DNA of 64,000 bases from Ascaris suum (Eukaryota; Nematoda; Chromadorea; Rhabditida; Ascarididae). The DNA lies in the NCBI GenBank assembly GCA_013433145.1, contig CM024189.1:62001-126000 (forward strand), in the 5' to 3' direction. Shown piece after piece: positions 53,320 to 64,000 of this stretch. Position numbers and translations under genes: made by a program. Every line of letters starts with the position of its first letter. Positions within the stretch are counted from its first letter, which is position 1. Below the pieces are notes generated by a model. It was not told the origin of the DNA and ran no database searches. It saw nothing but the letters and a program-made list of their open reading frames with translations.

Positions 53320-55050
53320 TCATAAAATATGGTTTTCGGTTACAACAAGGAGCAAACGAAAAGAATGCTCACGTGTTCCTAGAAGGACATGCAACAACTG
53401 ACATAGGATCAGCGACTGAATGCCTTCTGTTCGTTTTATATCAAATTCGAGAATAAGGAACTTCAGATCATTGAGCAGCGATCGAGTTGTATCCATTTCT
53501 GGTACAATGCTATGTGTCTGTTCACATGCAAACATGGGAACCCATTCGCTATTCGCACAAGAAAATGAATAGAAACAGAAAACGGTCAGTGAGCAGCGAA
53601 GCGTGTCGGCACAAAGAAAGTTGTGGTAAGGAAATCAGTGGAAACGTAGAATTACACATTCTACGGTGTAAAGTAACTCTAAATTAAAATATTATGCATG
53701 AGAAATTAAGTGAAAACATGGAACGTTTGCTATCAAAATTATAAGACAGAGTTTTTTTGTGATTATGATGAATAATAGGAACAACAGTATTGGAACGTCA
53801 TTCGATTTCGACATTCGGCAATTCGGCTACCACCCCTTAGCCATTTACCGGCACGTTCTCAGTCATTCACGCATAAAATATTTGTAGGCTGCACATCTCT
53901 TTATGGCCTCCATCAGTTATGCCCATATAAATTTATGGCAAATCTTTTGGTGCACTGCAATCCGCTAAGAATCGGATTTTAGCATGTGCCTTCCCCTCTT
54001 AGCATGTGCGCCGAGTCGTGCAGAGGTGTGCATAACCTAGTAAGTTCATATTTCTCTCCAAATGCACCCTCATTCTCAATTGACACTTTGTTTGTGCGCT
54101 TTAACGGTGATATCAAATCTGCAGATATAACTTTTTAAATGAGCGCAAACGATTTCCCTTGTATGAAAACTTCTTATTGAACGTCATATGATGGACTTAC
54201 TGGACGTTATATAATGGATTCATGATGCGTATGTGTTGGTGTAGCGAGAAATCGCGTATTATGCCATTCTCACTTATGCGCCTCAGGACCATAATTTCGT
54301 GGTCTACAAAAGCAGTTTATCATGCAGATAAGCAGCATCTTTTGCCTCTTCACAAACGATCTCCGGATTTTCTTGGCCAAAAGTTCTCTTCTCACAAAGA
54401 TGTTGTTATCGATTCCTCTCCTCACATTCAATATAAGCGCATCTACCTATTTTGGGTTAGAAAGCCTCGGTAATTAACTTTTTGTGCAGAACTTCCCATT
54501 ACAATTGTTTGCGAAATTCGCAAAGTTGCTGTCATAATAAATGTGGATTTCATCTTCAATCCACATCTGAACGGCATTCCCTAGTATATCAATTGCCTGA
54601 CGAATTTTATCCTAAGCGTTCATACTTCCAGAGCTTCTAACAGGGAGAAGCGGACTCCTTGTAACAGAAATTAGTAGAGTGTGAAGAGCGGTAAATTTTA
54701 AATACAAGGTTGCCGAGACTTCAAAGCGACAAGTTTGAAAACATTCAATTCCATACAAGAGTTCTCGCATGTGAAAATACACATACGAAACATCCATAAG
54801 CGTAATCACTTCGCTCTCTCTGCTTTTCACTCATAGATAAATTTTTATTACGTATTTCATGCCTCCAATTTTTTACGATTCGTCAACCAAAAAGGTCATC
54901 TATTAGCGTCGCATTCAACATCTCAGCCAGCGGAAGCGAACGAGGAATCTCACCTGTAGCAAACTAAGCCGATTCTTCCAGAATCGAATCGCTGATAGGG
55001 TAGACTTTGGCAGCTACTGTTTTTAGAGAATAAATAATTAAACCGTTCAT
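53320..55050 (-). other. Unassembled coding-like blocks on the minus strand
   Basis: Several minus-strand stretches look like exons of a helical protein. One at about 55.03-54.96 kb (acceptor AAAACAG, donor GTGAGA) reads SCQSLPYQRFDSGRIGLVCY. Another at about 54.83-54.66 kb has MDVSYVYFHMRELLYGIECF. A third at about 54.61-54.48 kb has DKIRQAIDILGNAVQMWIED. A fourth at about 53.52-53.38 kb (donor GTGAGC) has MDTTRSLLNDLKFLILEFDI. I could not join them in phase: donors are missing between the second and third blocks. They may be a gene with exons I mis-bounded, or a decayed one. No family recognised. Confidence 0.3.
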
Positions 55051-58000
55051 TGCAAGCAGTCTTCGAAGTGAGCCGCATACAAATAATGAGTGTCACTGTG
55101 AAACACAAGGGCAAACAATTTTTCAAGTGTTGGGAGAGTGCTAAAAAAAACTAGAATTTAGAAAGCGGTTTCTAAATTATTTTCAGCGGATGAAGCAAGC
55201 GAAAAATGATCATGATAAGGCGAGTAAGGCAACCAAAAGACTTTAAATTTGGATGGGTGGGAATTCCGCGTGACTCCAAGGCTAAATTAAGCCAGGCGAA
55301 CTGAACAATGAGTTAACTGAGCTAATCCAAACATAAAGTTTCGAATAAGCTAAGCGGTGCTGGCCTGAAATTTGCAACATAAAGAAGCTCTCAGAAAAAA
55401 AAAAAACTGTCTGTCAGCAAATTCCATCGATTTACGCAGTGATTCCTAAATGTTCCCAAGGGAAGGGTGGGACGGAAGAGGGAAACGAGAGAGAACTCAC
55501 TCCCACTCCTTTCCTATTTCAGTTCCGCTGCTCTGTTTCGAACATAGTGGTGCTTACGGACATAATTCAAGCCAGTACATTAGCAAAACTCGTTTTGGCG
55601 GGGAAGTTAAACACGACTTTAAACTGGTCGTGTTGCTTAGATGAGCAAACTACAGACAAGCTGCACTCTAAATGTCACATAAAATACTCTGTTTGAGAAT
55701 AAGTAGAAGTGCTGTCCGCAGAGAAGAATTAAAGCCGTGACCTCAGGTTTTCGTGGTGGCACTCCTGTTATTGGAGCACTTCAACGGACCTACAACAAGC
55801 ACTAAAACTAAAGTTAGCTTTCCCAGCCGAATAAACTGATCAATATTATGAGGGTTACGTAAAAGGAGATGACTCATAGTGATCAATCAACATTTCTCGC
55901 GTACATTTTCATCAACTTTCCGTTAAACGTCAATCTCTGAATAGAACCAACCTTGTGTCCCAACAAAATATAATAAATATAATATATGGTCCCAAAATGT
56001 TTTGTACTTCATTGATCTAATAATGTAAAATATAGCAAGATATAAGTGATCAAGTCGTAGATACGTTGCCAAAGAAAATTTAAGAACGAGATTGTAAAGA
56101 AATGTGCAGGAAATGTTATTGGCTGTACCGCTGCGAAGGGTCGCAATTCGCAGTTCTCGTCAATGGGAACGCAAGCATATGCTTTTAAAGTATTTCTTCC
56201 TTTACGGCACAGAAGTCCCTATCTGTCTGTTTGCCAAGGGAAGCCTTTTTTTTCAGTTGGTGTCATTAAGCTTTGAAACAGTTATCCGGAATCAGTGGTA
56301 ACTCTCGCAAGTTTATCTATCCTGTCTCTCTAAAGAAAATGGCTCAACTTTTATGACACTGTATTTCACTGGGGCACTTTTATCATGTTCACTGCTGTAT
56401 CTTCCTATATTTTCCGTCTAACATATAGTTTTAGTTTTATTTTAGCATCATAACATGTTGAGCAAATAAAGACTGTATGATTTGTGATTCAACGAGAGCT
56501 ATGTGCTTGCTTTCTTGTTTGGTTTATTCGAGAAGCGCTTCGTTCTAGGAGGGATTTCTATTCTTCACTTCTCTGCTTGATCAGTTTTACGGCTTTTTAT
56601 GTGGACGTTTTTGTAGTTGTTTCTCTTTAGGGCGTTAACAGCGCATATTACAGTATACGGTTGTGACGATTTTAAGCGAGTAACTGGAGGAACTGATGAA
56701 AATAAGTGCATTCAACGGAGCATTTCTAATCGAAAGAGGGGTTGTACACAAGACTGAGCATATTTTACGCTATCAACAGAGTGCTTCTATCTGACTGAAG
56801 CTATATTCAAAAAATATCTCAGTCAAAACACAACCATAAGCGAGGCAAGTCGAAAAACTCAACAAGTGCATTGCCACGACGACTGTTTTTTGAAATTCTA
56901 CCTGTGGCATGTTGACTGAGTAAAACAATGGACGCTCCATTACACGGCCGTTGTTCTCCTTCAGAAAGTGTAGTGTTCGAAGGCATCTTTTCTAATTTTC
57001 AAATTTCGGTTTGAGGTCGATGAAAAAAGCACACACGTGCAAGTCATGGCAGCGCAAACTTAGGAGATGGGAAATTGTTCCGCGAAAGCGTGAACGCACA
57101 ACTTCAAAATGGCTAGAAAAGCGGAATCTGAAATGTCAGCGTCGAAAGACGTTCTTCGATGATTCCCTCTTCGCCGTTGAGAGTTGTTCATTTTTCACTG
57201 TTGAGGTATTGATGGTTGATAATGCCAAAATGCATATTGCGCTAATGCTTTTGATACGGTCCTACATCTTTTAAAGCTGCAAAAGTTTCTTGATCATGTG
57301 TTGCAAGCGAAGCTGCTCATTGCGGCGTATCCAGCAGTGGAACTTCGCACTCTGACGATGTGTTGTTCTCATGTTTTAGAAATCGTGAACTGATGCCCTC
57401 ATTTTCTCATTTACCTTCCACACCATGGCATGATTCCTCAACTGAGAGTAGTTCCCGGAGAACAGTCTGTTCAATGAATTCGCTTTCATAACTCCGATGA
57501 GAAATTTTAACAACGGGCTCTTTAAATATTTCATGGGATGCTTTGAGGTAAGTAAAACTTAATGAATAATGTGCAATAAGTGATAGAGATTTGTATTGCT
57601 GTGTTTTGAATGTTGTGGAATGAACGTGTTGGCAAAACTCATCAGAATCCTCTTTCCCATGTGTTTCCCCGAATATGTATCATTTTTAGGAGGTGACGCA
57701 TTGTTCATCATAATCGACCCTATCAGGAATATGAGCCTCATTTTGAAAACATGAAAGCTGTGAAAAGAATATATATGATGAATGCTCGGGCAGTAGAGCA
57801 ATTTAAAGAAAATGATTTACAGCAGCGATTGGTCACTGTCGAATCAAAAGAACTGCAAGTGTCAGCTTATAAGTTTTGAGTTGGTGAGATGAGAGAATGT
57901 GCAGCAGAATGAAAGCCAATTTGCTATCTTCGTTGCTTAGTGCTAGGCTTCCTAATCTGCTCTGCTAGACTAGTCTTTCATAGGCTTGTCGCTCGCAAAC

Positions 58001-61000
58001 GCACCTGTTATCAGAATAAACACCTAGCTAATAAACCGAATGCAATGTCTGTGATGTACTTCAATTTTGGGTGAGACTGATAATATATTCCTCTCTCAGT
58101 GGACCGATCTTTCTAAAAAGACCTCTTCTGTTGTTTAAACGTTTTTGAGAATAAAGCAGCCACCTCAGTGTAACCCTTGCCTCAACAATCCTCCTGTTAA
58201 GGAAACTTGAAAAAAATAGCTTGTTTCCACACTTCACGAACGTTGTTGTGCAGTAACTGCATAAAGATTTCAAAGTAGATTCGTCGCTCACTAGGTGCTA
58301 GGCATAGAAGACATCGAAAACCTGGTGCTTCAGATAGAAGAGTTTGATTTCTCACAACAGTTTAATAGTCGCAGCAAGTACCGGTGGAAACGATAAAATT
58401 TCGTCACGTTACGACCAAGTTCCAATGTCTCAAAAATTCAGAAACCTCTTTCTCTAAGGTGGTGATGGATAAAAGAGAGATCTGATGAGTGGGACTGAAG
58501 TCGAAGTTTGCCTTGTTGAGCTTCTGAGGTGTGACTTTTGAACGGTGCAGGAGCACGTTCTAGATCAGGAGTACTGGCAGATTTCGACTCGCCACTGACG
58601 ACAACATTTTCGCTAAATTTTGAACAATAGCATCGAAGTGCAGAAAAAGTACTAGATGTGCATCGAGGGTATTATTGAAAAATGGACGATTTCGCCAACC
58701 ATGGATAGTTGAAAACAGCCGATATTCTTATACGACACCGCGTTAGCACTCATTTCAATGGAGAAGCTTTAGAAGATAAACAAAGCGGACTCTTACTTTC
58801 TTCGTCATCCACCAACTCAAACGTTTTCTCTCCTTTCATTATCCAATTCACTTCTTACGTTTCTCAGAGAAACACCTTTTCGAAAAAAAGATCCAATCGG
58901 AACTTGTGGAATACGGCAAAAGACGTTGTCGCCACGGCATGGCTTTAATATCATCATACTTTACAGGTCCCCGAAGGCGACGAACGACAGCATAATAATA
59001 GTTACGCTGATAAAACAGTTGAAAGCAGCTATAAACAAGAAGCAAGAAATTTTGTTTTGCTCGACAAAATATAAGCCCTTTTCCTCGTAGAGGTTCTTAC
59101 AGCCAAGAACCTCTTCAGATGCCCAATTAAAGAACGCGAAACTCCGCAAGCCTATTATGCCTATAACTTTCGCTTGAACGTCCGTTTGAGTATAAAGCGA
59201 AGTGAAAAAAGGAAGGCACAAACAGCACAGTTCCTTCTCGTCTCCCTGCCCTCATCTGCCCAGCGGATAGAACCCACTTGTGAAGATGCCGCTTGCTCTG
59301 GCGTTGTGAAAAACGATGAGCACTGGGTTCTACAAAATGAGTAGAGCTGATTGATTTATATAATTCTAAAAACCCATGGGCCTTCGTTTTGCGTCTCCGA
59401 AAGATTTTGTTTTGCTTCTCCAAAAGATATAAAGTTTAGATTCCTGACTTAGCTATTGATGCCTGCTACCGTAGCGTTTAACTGTTTTTTCGCCCTCATT
59501 GGTATTACAGAGATTTTAAGCCATTTGTGCTTTTTCTCACCTTGCCAATCCCTTTTCCTGACTCCTATGGAAAGTGGTAGTCCAATAGATGAAAGTAGAG
59601 TAATTGCCGTTCCAATAGTGCTGCTCGGTATTGCCTTCCTTTACCGTATGAGCTACATTTTAAGCTCCATTTTATTCATCGGAGTACAACCTTGTTGCTC
59701 AGTCTCTACCGATGCTACCCTCTTCGCTATGCCATAAGGTATGTCTATGCTTGACGTGCTTTACCTGTATGTTTTCACTTTGGTGATAAGTGAATAAATG
59801 TGCGAATGTGAAACAAATAAAGCACTGTGTTTTATAAATTGTTTGCGGCTTGCGAAAACTTTTGCAAACAACCAACTCCATTCAGTGAAATGATTTTCTC
59901 GAATAAACCTGTTCCCGTGTCCTGTAACTCATGATCTCTGTCTTGATCTCAGAGACTTTTTTCGAACTGATGAGGTATATAGTACTCTCATTTATAAAAA
60001 TTTGGAACGTTTGAAATGCATCCGCGTTCAAAGACGGGGGAACTGTGATGACAAGCGTAGAAAATGCGAACAGACATCTTACTCCTATAATATGAGGTTG
60101 CAAATCCTCATTAACCATGAAATATATTCTGTGCTGTTTTAGTGTCGTTGACAAGAACGTAGCATCAACGTTTATGAGGACGATATATCAAAATAGGAAT
60201 CTTTGGGTCACTAACCATCGAGAGGATATCGAGACATATGTGTCGCAAATTTTAGTCCAGTGATTTGTGTAGTTGTAAAAGCAAAGAAAACAAATTATCT
60301 GGGATTGGAGTTGCAGCCGCTAACAAAGCCCATTTGATTCGTTTGTTTTTTCGAGGTTTGCAGCCAGCTAAGCAAATTCATCTAAATTCTTTCGAAAAAA
60401 AATGCGCTGTTGCGTCCTATTTAAAACAGCAAGCGTCAAGTTCAATTTAAGTAAATTAATCAGTAAATTAATCGGAATGAGGCAATGGACGCAAGCATCA
60501 GCAAAACACAAAGATAGAATGTATGCTTCCAAAGCAAACTTCACAGCATTTTGATTAACGCTCAATCCGAGTGCTCGGAGTATTGCATAGCAACGGCGAA
60601 GATTTAGCTCTCCAATAAGTGCGATCCATATCAATATTAATTCACGCGAAAAGATGTTAATATTTGTGGTGCACGAACCTCCCAATATTTTCTCATCCTC
60701 TAAAAGCAGTTTCCGCTCCAAACGTAACACAGCACATATATGCGGAATGAAATCGGGCTAAAAATAATTCACAAGATTAAAGATGAAAGGCTATTAGGGT
60801 GAAAATAACAGTCTCGGTAAGTAAACGCTTGAAAAAGTTTGCATGAAATTCAGTGCCCATAAGAAAGCAGAGTTTCATCCGAAGTGAAAAAAAATGAAAA
60901 CGTTCAATTCCGAAGAAATGCATATGAAAGACGTTAGAACTCGAAACATATATGCGCTGTGTTATTTAGATATTGGAGCTTGGGGTTGAGTGTTGGAGCT

Positions 61001-61649
61001 GAAACAGATATTCACAAAACACATAGAAAGGGACAGCGGCTTTCCTGTCAAGCTTCTCAGACTCATTCGTCTTTAAAGTTGAAACAAAAGATAACACAAA
61101 AGATAGTAGCAAACAGTCCAACCGAATTAGGCCCGTGCAGGCATTTTGCAAAGGACTCGTTTTATGCGTCCCAGCTAATCTGCATTTGCGAAGCGCGTTG
61201 AGGCGACATCATGTCCGTGTGCATGTGTTCTCCACAGTTTTCCACATACCTTCCTTACTTCGTGTGCGCGTGCATGGGTTCAGGACGTCGAAACAATTTT
61301 CAACAATGCACGTGGGAAGATCATAGATCAGTGTGAAAAATGGCACAGTGTCCGTCTCTCCGGTTGCGTGCAGTGGCTATAACTGCTAAATTAACAACTG
61401 TAGATTCGGTTTTTCTTAATCTGGAACTACCGCGTGCACGGAAAGACACAATTACAAACCAAGAATTGCCCTACCACGCAAGAGGAAAATCCTTGACTTT
61501 CGTTGCACAGAATGGGGACCCGTTCTGGTCTGGTCATCAATTTCCCTGTTTTATTTCACAAAGGTTAAACAACGAAACCTTTGTGCGAGCAAAAAATTGA
61601 ATTTCTCTTGTGCAGGCGTGTGCTATAACTGTTTTAGCAGAGGAGGAAC
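55051..61649. other. Long stretch without a supported gene
   Basis: About 6.6 kb of ordinary AT-rich sequence. Isolated frames (58.9-59.2 kb, 59.9-60.1 kb and 60.4-60.7 kb, minus strand) contain hydrophobic or helical segments but no consistent splice chain, start or family signature. No RNA gene or mobile element is recognised. Confidence 0.35.
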
Positions 61650-62005
61650 AAAGTCCAGGTATTTTTTTGCGTTGATACTTACACCATGATTGTTTAGTTG
61701 CCGATGAAGCAAAATTTTGATACTTTCTCTTACAGACAGCTGTGCCGTGACTGTTTTACTTATTTGCAGGCAATAACCTAATTTTTTCCACCCGGGTAAG
61801 TTCCTCATGGCCGCTTTATTCCTGAATGAGTAAAAATTTAATTCTTTCCCATGCGGACAGCTACACTCTGATGAAGTTGGTTCTTCGTGAACAGAATCTG
61901 GTACTTTTTCGCACTGACAAATGCATCGTGACTATGCTTGTTTCCGTGGAAAAAAATTATCGTTATTTCTTCCTGCGGACTGTAAGCGAATTTCTCAACC
62001 GTTTC
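61650..62005. repeat. Degenerate tandem repeat, period about 60 bp
   Basis: Related segments recur about every 60 bases. Anchors of the form TTTYTTCC-NGCGGACAG are near 61727 (CTCTTACAGACAG), 61845 (TTTCCCATGCGGACAG), 61905 (TTTTCGCACTGACA) and 61965 (TTCTTCCTGCGGACTG), with weaker members between. On the minus strand the period matches about 20 codons and gives related peptides such as VSAKKYQILFTKNQLHQS, LSVRESIKILLHRQLNNHG and VSINAKKYLDF. Stops and indels separate them, so this looks like an old minisatellite, not an intact repeat protein. Confidence 0.55.
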
Positions 62006-64000
62006 CGTTCTGGTTTGATTCATATCCATTGTCCTTGCACTTGTCACTTGTCATGTCGTTGCAAAATAAAGTGTACACACAGTCTACCGTCTATTAATGT
62101 CACACAGCATCCATTATTATCTGCATCAGTAAGCCTTGCATTCAACTCAGACGTTTAGTTTATTTGCTTTACTTAATCAAAAAACGCTAATGTTCTAAGA
62201 TAAAGCTCATAATTTATGAAAATACTGGTGGGGCACTTGTCCTCACAAGAAAAGTTGAAAATACCGCTTGAAAAGGGAGGAAACAAAGGAATAAAGTATA
62301 GAAGCAAATGCTTGGACAAGGCCGCGGAAGCGTGGCTGCAGACTTTTTTTTGTGCGATTAGCACCGCAGATTCCCGCTCCTATGGCCAAAGAATACGTAT
62401 TTTTACGCTCCTAGACGGTCCACGGATTTCCTATCCCTGCTGTCGTATTGGTTTGTAAATGCGGAGCGCACGAGGAGAGCGACATTCTGCGCTACCATCA
62501 TCTTAAAAGTTACGTATTGGTATAAAATGTGTTGTACCGATATCTCCCATGATGCCGTGTGTTTCCTAAACATAACCAAAGTTTGCTCTAACCCACTTCT
62601 TCGTCCTACCCAACGACTTTCATGTTTCCGCCGATGATCAAAAGATTCTATCACGGACGACGTCGAAACTAACCCAATCTGCTTGCGTTTGATCAACACC
62701 CCAAACTGGGAAAGTACACGCAAATACTTAGCAAAAAATTGATAAAAGTGAGAAATTCGTGCCACAGTATCCACTTTCCAACTTTTTCGTTCAAGAGTTG
62801 CGAAATCTCGACGTAGTTTACGCGCAGTAGCACGAGGATGCGCGACTCTGTAGTTTGTAACGTGTCGCAGCATTTAAATGTCTATAGCTCGTTTCGATGC
62901 AGAGAGTTCAGCATGACTGACGGGCATGAAGCCCAGTTCAACGAACATCCATGGCGAAATGTTTCCTAGCTTGTTCCATAGTTCTTGCTTCGGTATATCG
63001 CAAAGTGAATTGCCACGACGGCATAGGAGCAGGTCGAGTTGAAACTACCCTACAAGGGAAAGCGTATGCACAGATAAGACGTTAGCAAAGCACACTTCCC
63101 AAATGCGAACTTTCGAAGGCGCATAAGTCCTGAGTATACCAATACTGCTCAAGAAACGAGAATGACAGCAGGCAAAGTGACTCTAACAAATTCCAATTCC
63201 TATCACGTTTTGCAGGTCCATGTGGGGAGTCACTGTCTTCGTTCACGAATCTGTCAAACCGTCCTCACTGATCACCCCTTACAGCATCATACATTTGCTT
63301 AAGATGCAGTGCAGTCGAATTCAGGGCTCGTGAAAACAATCGAACTACACTCTGCGCATCAGAAATCAAAAAAATTCTTTCCAGTCACCAGAGACCTGAA
63401 ACCGCACTCCACGTCGCTCACCCTAAAAAGTGAGTGCGATAATTACGTGTTTATCAGTACCCAATGAAAACACAACATGTCTCAAGTTTTTTATGGAAGG
63501 TGGTGGTGTGGTGTCTGATTTTCCTGTATTTTGCAACAAGCACTTTAGTTTTCTCAATATTAATGCTAGATCAGCTATTAAAGCCGTCTATGAACTTAAC
63601 AACAAGACTTTCGGTAAGTGCTATTTTATTGCTATTTCTAAAACGCATCATAGAAACAATCTCATTGCCGCTTAATTTAATCTTCCCTCAAGTCCATTTT
63701 TGTTCATATTTTTCCCTTTTCGGAAGTTTGCAGCCATTCCTTCGTTGCTGAAGAAACCGCCTACTCATGAAAAGGTTATCCTCCGTTTATAAAGTTTTCA
63801 AAGTATCCGTCAGAGATGAGATAATATATGGTTTCACTTGGAAAGACTTTCTAGATTCTGGGCAGTTCAAATTCGTCATGATCCGCTCATATTATCGCAA
63901 GTTATTTCTTGTTGAGGTGATCGAGCGTCTATGTTAAATGTGAGAATTCTGACCGAAATCATCTGCATTAATTATGCAAAACTTTCTGATGTGGTCTTCC
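62006..64000. other. Terminal stretch without a supported gene
   Basis: No gene, RNA or mobile element supported up to the window edge. A minus-strand open frame at 62403-62873 is the longest here but has no splice, start or family support. Confidence 0.3.

Noticed and set aside
58848..60154. Hydrophobic minus-strand frames considered as exons of a seven-helix receptor
   Set aside because: No consistent start, splice chain or conserved receptor motif.
60368..60730. Minus-strand frame with GELNLRRCYAILRALGLSV and a hydrophobic stretch, considered as an EF-hand light chain or a chemoreceptor
   Set aside because: The EF-hand loop acidic residues are absent, no good acceptor precedes it, and no further exons of either family were found.

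Overview
This is a eukaryotic, intron-rich window that looks like a nematode, most likely a clade V parasite such as a hookworm or other strongylid (inference). The reasons are short coding exons (about 60-280 bp) separated by introns of up to several kb, TTTCAG-type acceptors that also sit just upstream of start codons (possible spliced-leader sites), AT-rich spacers with TA microsatellites, and a decayed Penelope-like element. There are no bacterial-style genes, operons, rRNAs or tRNAs that I can support.

Layout. 0.5-3.9 kb: four 3' exons of an unrecognised minus-strand gene, with matching phases. 5.8-6.1 kb: a very tentative plus-strand exon pair. 7.1-7.3 kb: a (TA)n array. 8.6-9.8 kb: a broken Penelope-like reverse transcriptase, minus strand. 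10.0-11.0 kb: a small tentative plus-strand five-exon gene. 12.4-34.6 kb: the main gene of the window, a plus-strand 13-exon GTPBP1/GTPBP2-family translational GTPase carrying two reading-frame interruptions as given. 35.95-36.8 kb: a tentative minus-strand exon pair. 39.2-46.1 kb: a complete five-exon minus-strand Ras-like small GTPase of 192 residues, with a degenerate DxxG motif and no C-terminal CAAX box. 46.1-64 kb: mostly non-coding or unresolved, with a compound AAAT/TA microsatellite at 49.7 kb, the second copy of a repeat at 51.8-52.5 kb, coding-looking but unassembled minus-strand stretches at 53.3-55.1 kb, and a degenerate 60-bp tandem repeat at 61.65-62.0 kb.

The two recognisable genes are both GTPases and converge (plus-strand GTPBP1-like ending at 34.55 kb, minus-strand Ras-like ending at 39.24 kb). 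Nothing in the sequence shows that they act together: one belongs to the EF-Tu-like family linked to mRNA surveillance and ribosome rescue, the other to Ras signalling. The most notable observations are the two frame breaks in the GTPBP1-like gene, the missing G3 glycine in the Ras-like protein, a 408-bp block that is base-for-base identical in two places 11.8 kb apart although its flanks have diverged, and tandem duplications immediately upstream of the first GTPBP1-like exon. I did not find convincing evidence of an undescribed multi-gene system.
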